Positions 10,262-17,201 of a stretch of DNA of 64,000 nucleotides are shown here, one piece after another; the first letter of the stretch is position 1; every line of letters starts with the position of its first letter. Position numbers and translations under genes: made by a program. The stretch is from CAVPDE01 sp963707125 (GTDB lineage: Bacteria; Desulfobacterota; DSM-4660; Desulfatiglandales; HGW-15), in assembly GCA_963707125.1 (NCBI GenBank), contig CAVPOU010000026.1:1-64000 (forward strand), in the 5' to 3' direction. The notes beneath the pieces were generated by a model. That model was not told the DNA's origin. It saw only the letters and a list, made by a program, of their open reading frames with translations, and searched no databases.

Positions 10262-10972
10262 ATGGATGCAACAGAAAACCAAATCGCTGTTTTCTGCAAA
10301 GAGGTGACCAAGAGCTATGTCACCGGACCGACAAAAGTCATGGCGTTGCGGGGAGTAGACCTTGACGTACAGATGGGAGAACTGCTCATGCTCGTCGGCC
10401 CTTCAGGCTGCGGCAAGACCACCCTGATTTCAGTCGTGGCCGGAATCCTTGATCACGATGACGGGGAGTGCCTGGTCTTCCAGCAGGACTTGAGAGCCAT
10501 GGGACAGACCAAGAAGACCCGGTACAGAGGACAAAATGTCGGTTTTGTTTTTCAGGCGTACAATCTCCTTCCCACGCTCACGGCGCTGGAGAATGTCTCT
10601 GTGCCGCTTCTTATTTTGGGCTTTCACCGAACAGAGGCTCAGTCCCGGGCGAAGGATATCCTAAGGCAGGTAGGGCTTGAAGATCGGCTTTATTCACTCC
10701 CGGCGCAACTCTCCGGGGGGCAGCAACAGAGAGTCGCTATCGCCCGAGCGCTTGTCCACAAGCCAAGGCTCATCGTCTGCGATGAGCCCACCAGTGCGCT
10801 GGATGCGGAAACAGGCCAGCGGGTGATAGACGTCTTGAGAAACACCGCCTTATCAGAGGAGCGGGCTTTGATTATCGTCACCCACGATAACAGAATTTTC
10901 AATTTCGCTGACCGGATCGCGCGGATGGAGGACGGCCGCATAGTGAGTGTGGAGTCCCAAGTGGCCCATTAG
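10262..10972 (+). CDS. ABC transporter ATP-binding protein (LolD/DevA-like)
   Basis: The 236-residue ATPase contains Walker A GPSGCGKTT (residues about 44-52), the Q-loop in NVGFVFQAYNLLPTLTALENV, the signature LSGGQQQRVAIARAL, Walker B LIVCDEPTSALD and the switch His in IIVTHD. The motif set places it in the MacB/LolD/FtsE branch, which couples ATP hydrolysis to FtsX-type permeases. It is encoded directly after such a permease and before an HlyD-like adaptor. The start ATG at 10262 has only a weak GACGG site, so translation may be modest or depend on the upstream hairpin context. Confidence 0.92.
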   Translation: MDATENQIAVFCKEVTKSYVTGPTKVMALRGVDLDVQMGELLMLVGPSGCGKTTLISVVAGILDHDDGECLVFQQDLRAMGQTKKTRYRGQNVGFVFQAYNLLPTLTALENVSVPLLILGFHRTEAQSRAKDILRQVGLEDRLYSLPAQLSGGQQQRVAIARALVHKPRLIVCDEPTSALDAETGQRVIDVLRNTALSEERALIIVTHDNRIFNFADRIARMEDGRIVSVESQVAH

Positions 10973-10988
10973 AAGGCTGATGACGCAC

Positions 10989-11170
10989 CTTCTTCGCAAT
11001 TTGCGAAGAAGCTGAAAATCCGAAATCCGAAGCACGAAATTCGAGACAATACTCAATGATCCAAATTCAAATGACCAAAACTATAGGCTGGCGGATTTCT
11101 GTTTTGAACATTGGAGCATTGGCATTTTGAATTTGTTTCGGAATTCGAATTTCGGGATTCGGATTTGAAT
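10989..11170. repeat. Perfect 11-bp palindrome followed by dispersed GAAATTCGAA inverted-repeat element
   Basis: CTTCTTCGCAA-T-TTGCGAAGAAG (10989-11111 begins with this at 10989-11011) is followed by a longer imperfect inverted repeat: the left arm near 11015-11050 (AAATCCGAAGCACGAAATTC) and the right arm near 11130-11170 (GGAATTCGAATTTCGGGATT). The same element occurs at 28019-28177 and a related one at 62463-62570. Its structure, long arms with a variable centre and no gene, resembles a MITE. It lies between the ATPase and adaptor genes. Confidence 0.75.
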
Positions 11171-11203
11171 GCGGGAAGAGGCCCGCATTCAGAAGGAGTA
11201 GCT

Positions 11204-12298
11204 ATGTTTCGAAAATACGTTCTGCCGGTTTTGGCCGCCGCGGGGTTTGTTTTTGCCCTGTGGACGGCCATGCAGGGAGCCAAGCCAATCCCTCCTTCAA
11301 AACCGATCGCCGAGCCTCCCCGTCCGCCCTATGAAAACAAGATCTCCGGTTCCGGCATTGTCGAAGCAAGCACGAGGAACATTGCAGTGGGTACCCCTGT
11401 ATCCGGTGTGGTTGCGAGGGTTTTTGTCCTGGTGGGGCAACGGGTCAAGGCGGGTGATCCTCTGTTCAGCCTGGATGACAGGAAGGAGCGCGCCGTGCTC
11501 GCGCTTCGCGAAAGCGTCCTGGTCGAGGCGAAAGCCAAACACGACCGGTTGCTCCATCTGCCGCGGAAGGAAGAACTCCCTGCAGCCCGCGCAAGAGTCA
11601 AGGAGGCGGAAGCCAATCTTGAAGACCTTCGGATGCAGCTCAGAAATGCGGAGAGAGTCACGGTAGGAAGTGCGATCAGCGTCGAAGAGTTAAACAGGCG
11701 CCGTTATGCGGTGCAGGCAGGGGAAGCGAGGTTGGCACAGACAAAGTACAACCTGGAGCTTCTGGAATCAGGCGCCTGGAAGCCGGACATCGCTTTAGCC
11801 AGGGCTGAAATCGCGAGAGCGGAAGCGGATGTCAATGCCGCCGCAGTAGAGATCGATCGCCTCACCATCCGTGCTCCGGTAGACGGAAGTATTCTGCAGG
11901 TCAATATCCGGCCGGGCGAGTATGCTCAAGGAGGAGTCCTTGTGCAACCGTTGATTTTGATGGGAGACCTGGACCGGCTTCATGTTCGGGTGGACATTGA
12001 TGAGAATGATGCCTGGCGATTCCATTACGGTTCTTCGGCGTTCGCCTTTGTACGGGGCAATCCGCAGTTGAAGACGGCCCTGACTTTTGAATACGTGGAA
12101 CCTTATGTGGTGCCCAAGCGCAGCTTAACGGGCGACAGCACCGAAAGAGTGGACACACGGGTGATGCAGGTCCTGTTCAGCTTCAAGCGAGCGGACCTCC
12201 CCATTTTCCCCGGCCAGCTCATGGATGTCTATATCGAGGACCGTGCTGATCGGGCCGCAGAGCCGGCTGCCTCTGAGCCGCCTGGGAAGAAACAATAA
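11204..12298 (+). CDS. HlyD-family membrane fusion protein (exporter adaptor)
   Basis: The 364-residue protein has an N-terminal membrane anchor (residues 4-22), a barrel-sandwich/lipoyl half (GSGIVEASTRNIAVGTPVSG... RVKAGDPLFSLD), a helical hairpin rich in Ala, Glu and Arg (residues about 95-215), the second lipoyl half (APVDGSILQVNIRPGEYA) and a beta-barrel region. It would span the periplasm and link the upstream permease/ATPase to an outer-membrane channel, which is not encoded here. Start ATG 11204 follows AGAAGGAG by 6 nt. Upstream in-frame codons lie in the dispersed repeat and are excluded. The peroxiredoxin gene starts 34 nt after its stop and may be co-transcribed. Confidence 0.88.
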   Translation: MFRKYVLPVLAAAGFVFALWTAMQGAKPIPPSKPIAEPPRPPYENKISGSGIVEASTRNIAVGTPVSGVVARVFVLVGQRVKAGDPLFSLDDRKERAVLALRESVLVEAKAKHDRLLHLPRKEELPAARARVKEAEANLEDLRMQLRNAERVTVGSAISVEELNRRRYAVQAGEARLAQTKYNLELLESGAWKPDIALARAEIARAEADVNAAAVEIDRLTIRAPVDGSILQVNIRPGEYAQGGVLVQPLILMGDLDRLHVRVDIDENDAWRFHYGSSAFAFVRGNPQLKTALTFEYVEPYVVPKRSLTGDSTERVDTRVMQVLFSFKRADLPIFPGQLMDVYIEDRADRAAEPAASEPPGKKQ

Positions 12299-12332
12299 CC
12301 AGCTTGTGGTCAAAGACAAAGAGAGGACGAGA

Positions 12333-12935
12333 ATGAGTGTAATGGTTGGAAAGGAAGCCCCGGACTTCACTGCCGATGCTTTTGATCAAGGTCAGGTGAA
12401 AAAAGTGAGGTTGGCTAATTATCGAGGCCGCTGGGTCATGCTTTTCTTCTATCCCGCCGACTTCAGCACGGTCTGACCGACAGAACTGGCGGCAGTTGCC
12501 GTCAAATATCCCGCTTTCAAGGAATTGGGCACAGAAGTCTTGGCTGTGAGTGTAGACAGCGTTGACACGCACCGGGGCTGGCAGGAAAAAGAACTCTCTC
12601 AGATGGTGAGAGGCGGCGCTCTCTTCCCCATGCTCTCCGACCCGGGAGGTCGGATCGGAGCTCTCTACGGAGTTTACAACTCAGAGAAAGGGCTTGATCA
12701 GAGGGGCCGGTTCTTGATCGATCCAAAGGGAGTGATCCAGTCCATTGAAATTCTCTCCGATCCCCTGGGAAGAGATGTAGGCGAAACCCTTCGCCAGCTC
12801 AGAGCCCTGCAATACCACCAGGCCACCGGGGACTACATGCCCTGCGGCTGGGAGCCGGGTAAACCCACCTTAACCAAAGAGCAGAGCCGATCCGGAGAGA
12901 TATGGAAGGAGTGGAAGACTAGGCATGCGTTTTGA
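12333..12935 (+). CDS. Typical 2-Cys-type peroxiredoxin, probable selenoprotein (TGA = Sec at residue 48)
   Basis: Reading from ATG 12333 gives an AhpC/Prx1-type protein of 200 residues interrupted only by an in-frame TGA at 12474-12476. The TGA stands exactly at the peroxidatic Cys: FYPADFSTV-[TGA]-PTELAAV, where homologues have ...FVCPTEL. Both sides remain in the same frame and have normal coding sequence, and a hairpin suitable as a bacterial SECIS follows the TGA. A resolving Cys is present in DYMPCGWEPG near residue 170. Selenocysteine peroxiredoxins (PrxU type) are known from anaerobic bacteria and raise peroxide reactivity. Without Sec insertion only a 47-residue fragment would be made. 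Whether selA/selB/selC exist cannot be seen in this window. Confidence 0.85.
12487..12504 (+). promoter_or_regulatory. Candidate bacterial SECIS hairpin
   Basis: TGGCGGC (12487-12493) pairs with GCCGTCA (12498-12504), one G-U pair included, closing an AGTT loop. The loop begins 17 nt after the TGA codon and has G in its second position, which agrees with the spacing and loop rule known for bacterial SECIS elements. An alternative shorter pairing AACTG/CAGTT (12484-12497) is possible. Folding and SelB binding are not tested here. Confidence 0.6.
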
Positions 12936-13173
12936 CGGGGAATCCGGGTTTGCATATCAAGCGAGAAACATGCGCATTGTGTTGGGGGCCAGGGGATTGC
13001 GCTGCATGTGGAGGGCACGGGATGATATGGTCCGTCGCGAACGGGAATGGCTGGAAGTCTTATCTTTGCTGAGAAACAACGTTTTGAGCGAAAAAGGGCG
13101 AAGTTCACCCTCGATGCCGCATCTCGATTTCAAAATCAGGCTGGAGAGTCCGCGGGGTATACCGGGTCCACAC
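12936..13173. repeat. TA-island repeat, copy A (decayed promoter end)
   Basis: About 240 bp sharing long blocks with copies C and D, e.g. GGGGATTGCGCTGCATGTGG, GGAATGGCTGGAAG and GAGAAACAACGTTTTGAGCG. The copy ends in GGGTATACCGGGTCCACA, as copy C does (GGGTATATGGGGTCCACA). The segment that forms a minus-strand promoter in copies B and D is degenerate here. It is the outermost copy, directly after the peroxiredoxin stop. Confidence 0.85.
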
Positions 13174-13268
13174 TGAGGGCATAGTGCGAAGAGCAGAGAG
13201 CAGGGAGGGAAGAGGAGAGTACGGAGATTCTGATACTCAGCTCTAAGCTCCAAGCTCTTCGCTCATCG

Positions 13269-13360
13269 CTCAATCGATATGGGGCTCGGTGAATAGGGGC
13301 TGCGTCTTGGCCATCCGGGGTGGGGGTCGGGGTTTCACTTCCCACACACCGAGATGCTTG
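13269..13360. repeat. Second TA-island repeat block, copy 1
   Basis: Begins ATCGATATGGGGCTCGGT and ends near CACCGAGATGCTTG. A diverged copy is at 15353-15443 (ATCGATATGGGGCTCGGT ... GACCGAGGTGCTTG). Each lies between a repeat copy (A or C) and the 3' end of a minus-strand toxin-antitoxin module, so it marks the distal cassette end. No reading frame is evident. Confidence 0.7.
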
Positions 13361-13441
13361 TATAAGCTGTGAAGAGAAGTTCCGCCCGTCGCATGATGAT
13401 GTCCACGGTATGTATGAAGACCGCCATGGCGAGTGGATCGT

Positions 13442-13711
13442 CTATAGCTGCGACAGCAGTTTCTCATAATCCGAGTGCGAGCCGATCCAAAACCAAACCA
13501 TTCCAGTTTCCGTTCTCTGACCTACCGCGCGATATCCTTTCACTATCCGCACCGAGTAGATTGGAAGGATTGGATGCACACACTTGAACCGCAGACTCTG
13601 ATCCCAGGGGTTTTTCCTGAACTTCTTATACGCTCGTCGGGCCTGAAGACGAACTTCCGGAGGCAATAAGGACAATGCCTTTCTGAATCTTTGTGTGGTT
13701 CTCGATTTCAC
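13442..13711 (-). CDS. RelE/ParE-superfamily toxin
   Basis: An 89-residue basic protein with the RelE/ParE fold pattern: N-terminal helices (TQRFRKALSLLPPEVRLQAR, KKFRKNPWDQSLRFK) followed by beta strands (IYSVRIVKGYRAVGQR, GMVWFWIGSHSDYEKLL). Toxins of this fold cleave mRNA on the ribosome or inhibit gyrase; which applies cannot be told. The Arg in YRAVG and the SHSDYEKLL end resemble the RelE/HigB-like subgroup. It overlaps the upstream antitoxin gene by 4 nt, so the two are translationally coupled. Confidence 0.8.
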   Translation of the reverse strand: MKSRTTQRFRKALSLLPPEVRLQARRAYKKFRKNPWDQSLRFKCVHPILPIYSVRIVKGYRAVGQRTETGMVWFWIGSHSDYEKLLSQL

Positions 13712-13926
13712 AGGGAATCCGGATCAAGGTCCTTCGTTTCCCCCCTTCGGTCTTCCTCCATTGCCTCTGATGCCAACCTGGCGAGGGATTCTTGAGAGCG
13801 GGAAAAGGCTTCTTCCCAGCGTGCCTCATCCTCCATCTCATCAAGAATAATAGCGGCGATTGCGTCCTGCTCAGCCGCAGAAAGTCTTCTCGCCTTCTCA
13901 AAGGCTTGTTCAAGCATTTCAGACAT
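13708..13926 (-). CDS. Antitoxin partner of RelE/ParE-like toxin
   Basis: A 72-residue acidic, mostly helical protein (LEQAFEKARRLSAAEQDAIA... EEAFSRSQESLARLASEAMEE) of the kind that usually precedes RelE-type toxins. A short N-terminal dimerising helix and acidic tail are visible; no clear HTH or ribbon-helix-helix motif is present, so autoregulation is uncertain. Translation starts at ATG 13926 after AAGGGGAGGGG. A promoter in repeat copy B lies about 60-95 nt upstream and reads into this module. Confidence 0.75.
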   Translation of the reverse strand: MSEMLEQAFEKARRLSAAEQDAIAAIILDEMEDEARWEEAFSRSQESLARLASEAMEEDRRGETKDLDPDSL

Positions 13927-13950
13927 TTTGTTTTCCCCTCCCCTTGAAGG

Positions 13951-14098
13951 CTAGTGATAAAGTGATAAGGACTTGCTTCAGATGCCGTGAAGTATAAGGG
14001 AATCCGCCCTTGTGTGTCAAGAGAGAAACGGGCACAGCATGCTGGGGGGCAGGGGATTGCGCTGCATGTGGAGGGCACGGGATGATATAGTCCGAGGC
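13951..14098. repeat. TA-island repeat, copy B (promoter-bearing, truncated)
   Basis: Shares AACGGGCACAGCATGCTGGG, GGGGATTGCGCTGCATGTGG and ACGGGATGATATAGTCCG with copies A, C and D. It is cut off after GATATAGTCCG at 14092 where the other copies continue into CGCGAACGGG. Its minus strand carries the promoter that drives the RelE/antitoxin module. Confidence 0.85.
13991..14020 (-). promoter_or_regulatory. Minus-strand promoter within repeat copy B
   Basis: On the minus strand, TTGACA (14020-14015) and TATACT (13996-13991) are separated by 18 nt. Both boxes match sigma70 consensus nearly perfectly. The predicted start near 13984 lies about 58 nt before the antitoxin ATG. Confidence 0.65.
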
Positions 14099-14362
14099 CA
14101 CTCCAAGGCATCAAGCATATGTAGACCATTGAGACTCAGCCAGATCGGGAATGTCAACAAATCAAGATGCCCCCCTCCAGAAAGGCAACTTAACAACCTA
14201 ACATCTTCCCCTTTCTTTCATAAAGACCATGCCGCTCTGACTTCCCACGGGAACAGGAGGGGCGAAAAAGACCATCCATATCGTCCAACCGTAAGACGAC
14301 AAATTGCCGTTTCGCCTGCACTGCCTTAATGCGCTCATTCTCGTTGTCAAGTTGAATGAGTC

Positions 14363-14692
14363 TCAACCGAGGCACAGGATCTTCTTTAGGGTGGTCTTGA
14401 GGTTTTCCTTGTCCTGTGTCTCCAGCCTCCCCAACTGTCTGACAACGAGATGTTTGCCCACTGTCGCCTGTTTGCCCAGCCTGACATATGACTCTGCGAG
14501 AAGCCCGCATTTTCGCCATTCAACCAGTTTGTAGTCGGCCTCTGAAGCATACTCCTGCGCGGTTACCCTGGCGACGAGGACATCCTGATCACCGGAATCG
14601 TAGATCACCACGGCCGGCCTCTTCGAAATGGCCGCGAGGTCGGTATGCGGGAAAATGAGGAGCACTACGTCGCCGAGCTTATAGGTTGTCAT
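14363..14692 (-). CDS. PemK/MazF-family toxin
   Basis: A 109-residue protein with the MazF/PemK barrel layout: KLGDVVLLIFPHTD near the N-terminus, KRPAVVIYDSGDQDVLVARVT, and a C-terminal GKHLVVRQLGRLETQDKENL helix region. Such toxins are ribosome-independent mRNA interferases that cut single-stranded RNA at short motifs. The motif recognised cannot be predicted. The gene overlaps the 3' end of the antitoxin gene by 14 nt and forms a two-gene operon with it. Confidence 0.82.
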   Translation of the reverse strand: MTTYKLGDVVLLIFPHTDLAAISKRPAVVIYDSGDQDVLVARVTAQEYASEADYKLVEWRKCGLLAESYVRLGKQATVGKHLVVRQLGRLETQDKENLKTTLKKILCLG

Positions 14693-14882
14693 ATATCGAG
14701 TCCTTGTCAGAGTAGCCTTTCAGGAATTCCCTATTGGTAAGCCCTTCCCAGTCAACCTCTTCGTCCTCAATGAAAACCATCACCCTGATTCTTGAATCCT
14801 CTTTCAATTTGTCTTTCAGGCGTTGTGGGATCGACAGATGGCCGTCAGGCAGCATCTCCGCGTAATATTCATATGCCTTCAT
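14679..14882 (-). CDS. PemI/MazE-like antitoxin
   Basis: A 67-residue acidic protein starting MKAYEYYAEMLPDGHLSIPQ, in which the PDGHLSIPQ segment resembles the AbrB/MazE or related beta-hairpin antitoxin N-terminus. It ends with an acidic tail (SDKDSIYDNL) expected to wrap the toxin. ATG 14882 follows GAGGAGGTGTCAC; an upstream in-frame start at 14930 lies before this ribosome-binding site and is less likely. Repeat copy C upstream provides a perfect TTGACA box for the minus strand, with a weaker -10. Confidence 0.75.
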   Translation of the reverse strand: MKAYEYYAEMLPDGHLSIPQRLKDKLKEDSRIRVMVFIEDEEVDWEGLTNREFLKGYSDKDSIYDNL

Positions 14883-14937
14883 GTGACACCTCCTCGCGAG
14901 AGCTGGTGGAATTGTACCACATTGGATCACAATACGG

Positions 14938-15211
14938 TTGTAAGAACTTGCTTCAGATGCCGTGAAGCCTAAGGGAATCCGCCCTTATGTGTCAAGAGCG
15001 AAGTTGGCACTTCATGTTGAGGGCCGGGGGGATTGCGCTGCTTGTGGATGGCAAGGGATGATATAGTCCGCCGCGAACGGGGAGGGATGGAAGCCTTATC
15101 TTTGCCGAGAAACAACGTTTTGAGCGAAAAAAGGCGAAGATCACCCTCGATGCCGCATCTCGATTTTTTTGCTCATGGCAGGAGGTCCGCCGGGTATATG
15201 GGGTCCACATA
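14938..15211. repeat. TA-island repeat, copy C (full length)
   Basis: The longest copy, from TGTAAGAACTTGCTTCAGAT to the GGTCCACAT end. It contains the minus-strand TTGACA (14995-14990) with a weak TAGGCT -10 (14971-14966), then the shared core and a segment TCACCCTCGATGCCGCATCT also in copy A. Several small indels distinguish it from A and D, so it is old or fast evolving. Confidence 0.85.
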
Positions 15212-15352
15212 AAACCCGTTATCGGAAGACAAGACCTGCGTGTCCCTGGCCCAGACCGATCACCAGCACTGTATTCTTAAGAGGTCACGTTTGGAATAGT
15301 GCGTAGTCACACGCTACGACAAAGAACTGAGTCGCACCAGGGCGGGCCGAAT

Positions 15353-15443
15353 AATCGATATGGGGCTCGGTTGACAAAGGCTGCGATTTGACGCTTCGGG
15401 GTGGGGGCCTGGGCGTGAGCTCCCATAGACCGAGGTGCTTGAT
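15353..15443. repeat. Second TA-island repeat block, copy 2
   Basis: ATCGATATGGGGCTCGGT at 15353 and GACCGAGGTGCTTG near 15430 match the block at 13269-13360. Stretch 15444-15710 beyond it shows no convincing gene; small open frames there lack ribosome-binding sites. Confidence 0.7.
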
Positions 15444-15710
15444 GGGGGTGAAGGCAAGTTGCCCACGTAACTTGCCGGTGAGACGCTACACTAGCTTATC
15501 AAAAACCGCGCTAACGACGGGACCCAGACGTCTCCAGAGACATTGCCCAATCTTGTCGATATGTCGCTTTCGCCAGATCCCGCAATCTGCTCTTTGGATT
15601 CTGATTCATCCTCATTCACGCCACCTCTGGTGCCAACTGCCAACCAGGTTCATTAGTGGAGATAGAGCACAGCGGAATCCACGTCAAGGACAGCGATTTG
15701 TTGGCTTTTT

Positions 15711-15971
15711 CTAAACGAGCGGCGCAATCTTGAGCAGGTCCTGTTGGGCCCGTGCCCTTTCCCAATCAAAGAGGAGTTCTTGCTGGTGGATTGTGGCCCA
15801 TTCAATTACGAATCCCAACACGCGAGGCGGCAAGTGGCCAGAGAAGACGGACAAGTTGCGAATTTCGATCAAAGCAACGTCGCCACTGTACTCCGCATGG
15901 AAATGAGGTGGATTGTGATCATCAAAGAACATCTTGATGACGATCCCAAAGAAACGGCTGATCTCAGGCAT
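15711..15971 (-). CDS. DUF4160 protein, probable TA-module component
   Basis: An 86-residue protein beginning MPEISRFFGIVIKMFFDDHN and containing the typical DUF4160 segment PPHFHAEYSGDVALIEI, followed by VIEWATIHQQELLFDWERAR. DUF4160 and DUF2442 genes are commonly paired and predicted to form a toxin-antitoxin-like module; biochemical roles are not established. The start MPEIS at 15971 overlaps the DUF2442 stop by 8 nt, so the pair is one operon read on the minus strand. It is the third such module in a row. Confidence 0.85.
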   Translation of the reverse strand: MPEISRFFGIVIKMFFDDHNPPHFHAEYSGDVALIEIRNLSVFSGHLPPRVLGFVIEWATIHQQELLFDWERARAQQDLLKIAPLV

Positions 15972-16248
15972 AGGCGGTCTCACGGTGCAGGGCTGGGAAA
16001 ACGTCTTCCGGCTTCTTGCCCGTTGCTCTGAGATACAAGGAGTCTGGGCAGAGGTCAATTTGGTCGCCCCATATAAGCTCGCCTAATAAACCGATCCGGA
16101 CCTGTTCGAATATATGACGGTCGTGCCACAAAGCGAAAACGCCTTTCCCGACCAACTCGGAGAGATCCACAATCCCACATACTCCGTCGTCAAATGTCAA
16201 CTCTAGGCGGTAAGCGTTCAATACCTTGAGCTTGGTGATTTTGACCAT
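15964..16248 (-). CDS. DUF2442 protein, probable TA-module partner
   Basis: A 94-residue protein with the DUF2442 pattern: LKVLNAYRLELTFDDGVCGIVDLSEL, then GVFALWHDR and the terminal LIWGDQIDLCPDSLYLRATG. It precedes and overlaps the DUF4160 gene. In known pairs DUF2442 often acts as the DNA-binding or neutralising partner, which is an inference from family context. The ATG at 16248 follows an AGGAGGAATAAGACA region (16251-16265). Repeat copy D, with a consensus promoter, lies 350 nt upstream. Confidence 0.85.
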   Translation of the reverse strand: MVKITKLKVLNAYRLELTFDDGVCGIVDLSELVGKGVFALWHDRHIFEQVRIGLLGELIWGDQIDLCPDSLYLRATGKKPEDVFPALHRETAYA

Positions 16249-16401
16249 TGTCTTATTCCTCCTCGTGTCCTAAATACTACCACGAATTCGGATGTCATGG
16301 AAGAGTGCCGGTGAAATCGACAACCAACACGTACCTCAGTGTAGTGCATAGGTGTAATCAGCTGCCTCTCGCTGATACATGGGATCATCGGGTTTGTTTG
16401 C

Positions 16402-16539
16402 TCAGTCCCACCACATCCTCTCATTCAAGAAGACCAATCCCTTTTTGCCGTAAGACTCGCATCTGTATTGGCGTATCGGCCTTTTGGCGAGCCTGAGCCT
16501 TGATCGACATTCTTTGCAGGTGAAGACTGTTCTAAACAC
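16402..16539 (-). other. Possible small zinc-ribbon reading frame or remnant
   Basis: An open frame downstream of the copy D promoter encodes TVFTCKECRSRLRLAKRP and then RCESYGKKGLVFLNERMWWD. One CxxC is intact; the second would need SCG where SYG is found. The first usable start is GTG 16539 without a clear ribosome-binding site. It could be a decayed first gene of the third cassette. Confidence 0.3.
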
Positions 16540-16565
16540 GATGGCATCATCACGCCATATCTGGT

Positions 16566-16790
16566 GAGGTGATAAGGTGATAAGAACTTGCTTCGAATGG
16601 GAGGGAGTATAGAGGAATCCGCCCCTGTGTGTCAAGAGAGAAACGGGCACAGCATGCTGGGGGGCTAGGGGATTGCGCTGCATGTGGAGGGCACGGAATG
16701 ATATTGTCCGTCGCGAACGGGAATGGCTGGAAGCCTTATCTTTGCTGAGAAACAACGTTTTGAGCGAAAAGGGGCGAAGCCGTTGTGGAG
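16566..16790. repeat. TA-island repeat, copy D
   Basis: Runs from AGGTGATAAGAACTTGCTTC to GAGCGAAAAGGGGCGAAGCC. It shares AGCATGCTGGGGGGC, GGGGATTGCGCTGCATGTGG, GATATTGTCCGTCGCGAACG and the AACAACGTTTTGAGCG block with the other copies. Its far end directly abuts an IS91-type transposase fragment. Confidence 0.85.
16606..16635 (-). promoter_or_regulatory. Minus-strand promoter within repeat copy D
   Basis: TTGACA (16635-16630) and TATACT (16611-16606) on the minus strand, separated by 18 nt as in copy B. It points toward the DUF2442/DUF4160 module. Confidence 0.6.
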
Positions 16791-16792
16791 GA

Positions 16793-16931
16793 TTCCGCAA
16801 TCAAGATAGCGGTAGATCACCTGTTTCACATAAGCACGGAAGAAGCCATACTTGGTGGTGAAGCGCTCGTCATAGACCTGTTCAAATTCGTCGTGCATCA
16901 TATATAAAGCCATTTCTGCATTGACAAGCAC
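16793..16931 (-). mobile_element. IS91-family transposase N-terminal fragment
   Basis: The minus strand encodes MMHDEFEQVYDERFTTKYGF followed by FRAYVKQVIYRYLDCGILHN and GFA, which matches the start of IS91/ISCR-type transposases (region just before their Cys-rich zinc-binding motif). The frame runs directly into repeat copy D, where the zinc motif should begin. No other part of the transposase is seen. It shows that a rolling-circle-type element once sat at the edge of the island. Confidence 0.65.
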
Positions 16932-16949
16932 TTATGCATCATATATACG
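16894..16949 (+). promoter_or_regulatory. hipBA promoter with paired operator-like repeats
   Basis: TGCATCATATATA occurs twice as an exact 13-bp direct repeat (16894-16906 and 16935-16947). TTGACA (16921-16926) lies between them and TATACG (16944-16949) overlaps the second, with a 17-nt spacer. HipB-type regulators usually bind paired sites around their own promoter, so these are candidate operators. Confidence 0.5.
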
Positions 16950-16955
16950 GCATTC

Positions 16956-17201
16956 ATGTTATTTGAGGTAGGCAGACAAATTCAACTGGCGCGGAAGAGC
17001 CGGAAGATCACGCAGGCTGAACTGGGGAAGGCCCTGGGCATGAGCCGTTCCACGATTGGGCAGATCGAGAAAGGCACGGTGCAAGACATTGGCGTGAGGA
17101 AGCTCCTCCGGCTGCTTGAATTCCTGGGGCTGGAGATACGGGTCCGGCAGGCGGGCAGACCTCCAACGCTGGAAGAGTTACGGGAAGAGGAGATTCGCTG
17201 A
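16956..17201 (+). CDS. HipB-like XRE-family antitoxin/repressor
   Basis: An 81-residue protein that is almost wholly a Cro/CI-type HTH: LARKSRKITQAELGKALGMS followed by RSTIGQIEKGTVQDIGVRKLL, with the recognition helix centred on RSTIGQIE. It is expected to dimerise, repress its own operon and neutralise the HipA kinase encoded immediately downstream. The stop codon overlaps the start of hipA by one base (TGATG), giving coupled translation. Two 13-bp repeats in the promoter are likely binding sites. Orientation is opposite to the three preceding TA modules. Confidence 0.85.
   Translation: MLFEVGRQIQLARKSRKITQAELGKALGMSRSTIGQIEKGTVQDIGVRKLLRLLEFLGLEIRVRQAGRPPTLEELREEEIR

Noticed and set aside
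14085..14098. ATGATATAGTCCG in the repeats as the S element of a group I intron
   Set aside because: The 13-nt string fits the S-element consensus, but no P, Q or R elements, exon junction or homing endonuclease could be found. A covariance search would be needed.
12936..16790. TA-island repeats as a CRISPR array or integron attC sites
   Set aside because: The repeats are 150-270 bp with kilobase spacing, not short regular units. No GTTRRRY/RYYYAAC core pair and no integrase gene were found.
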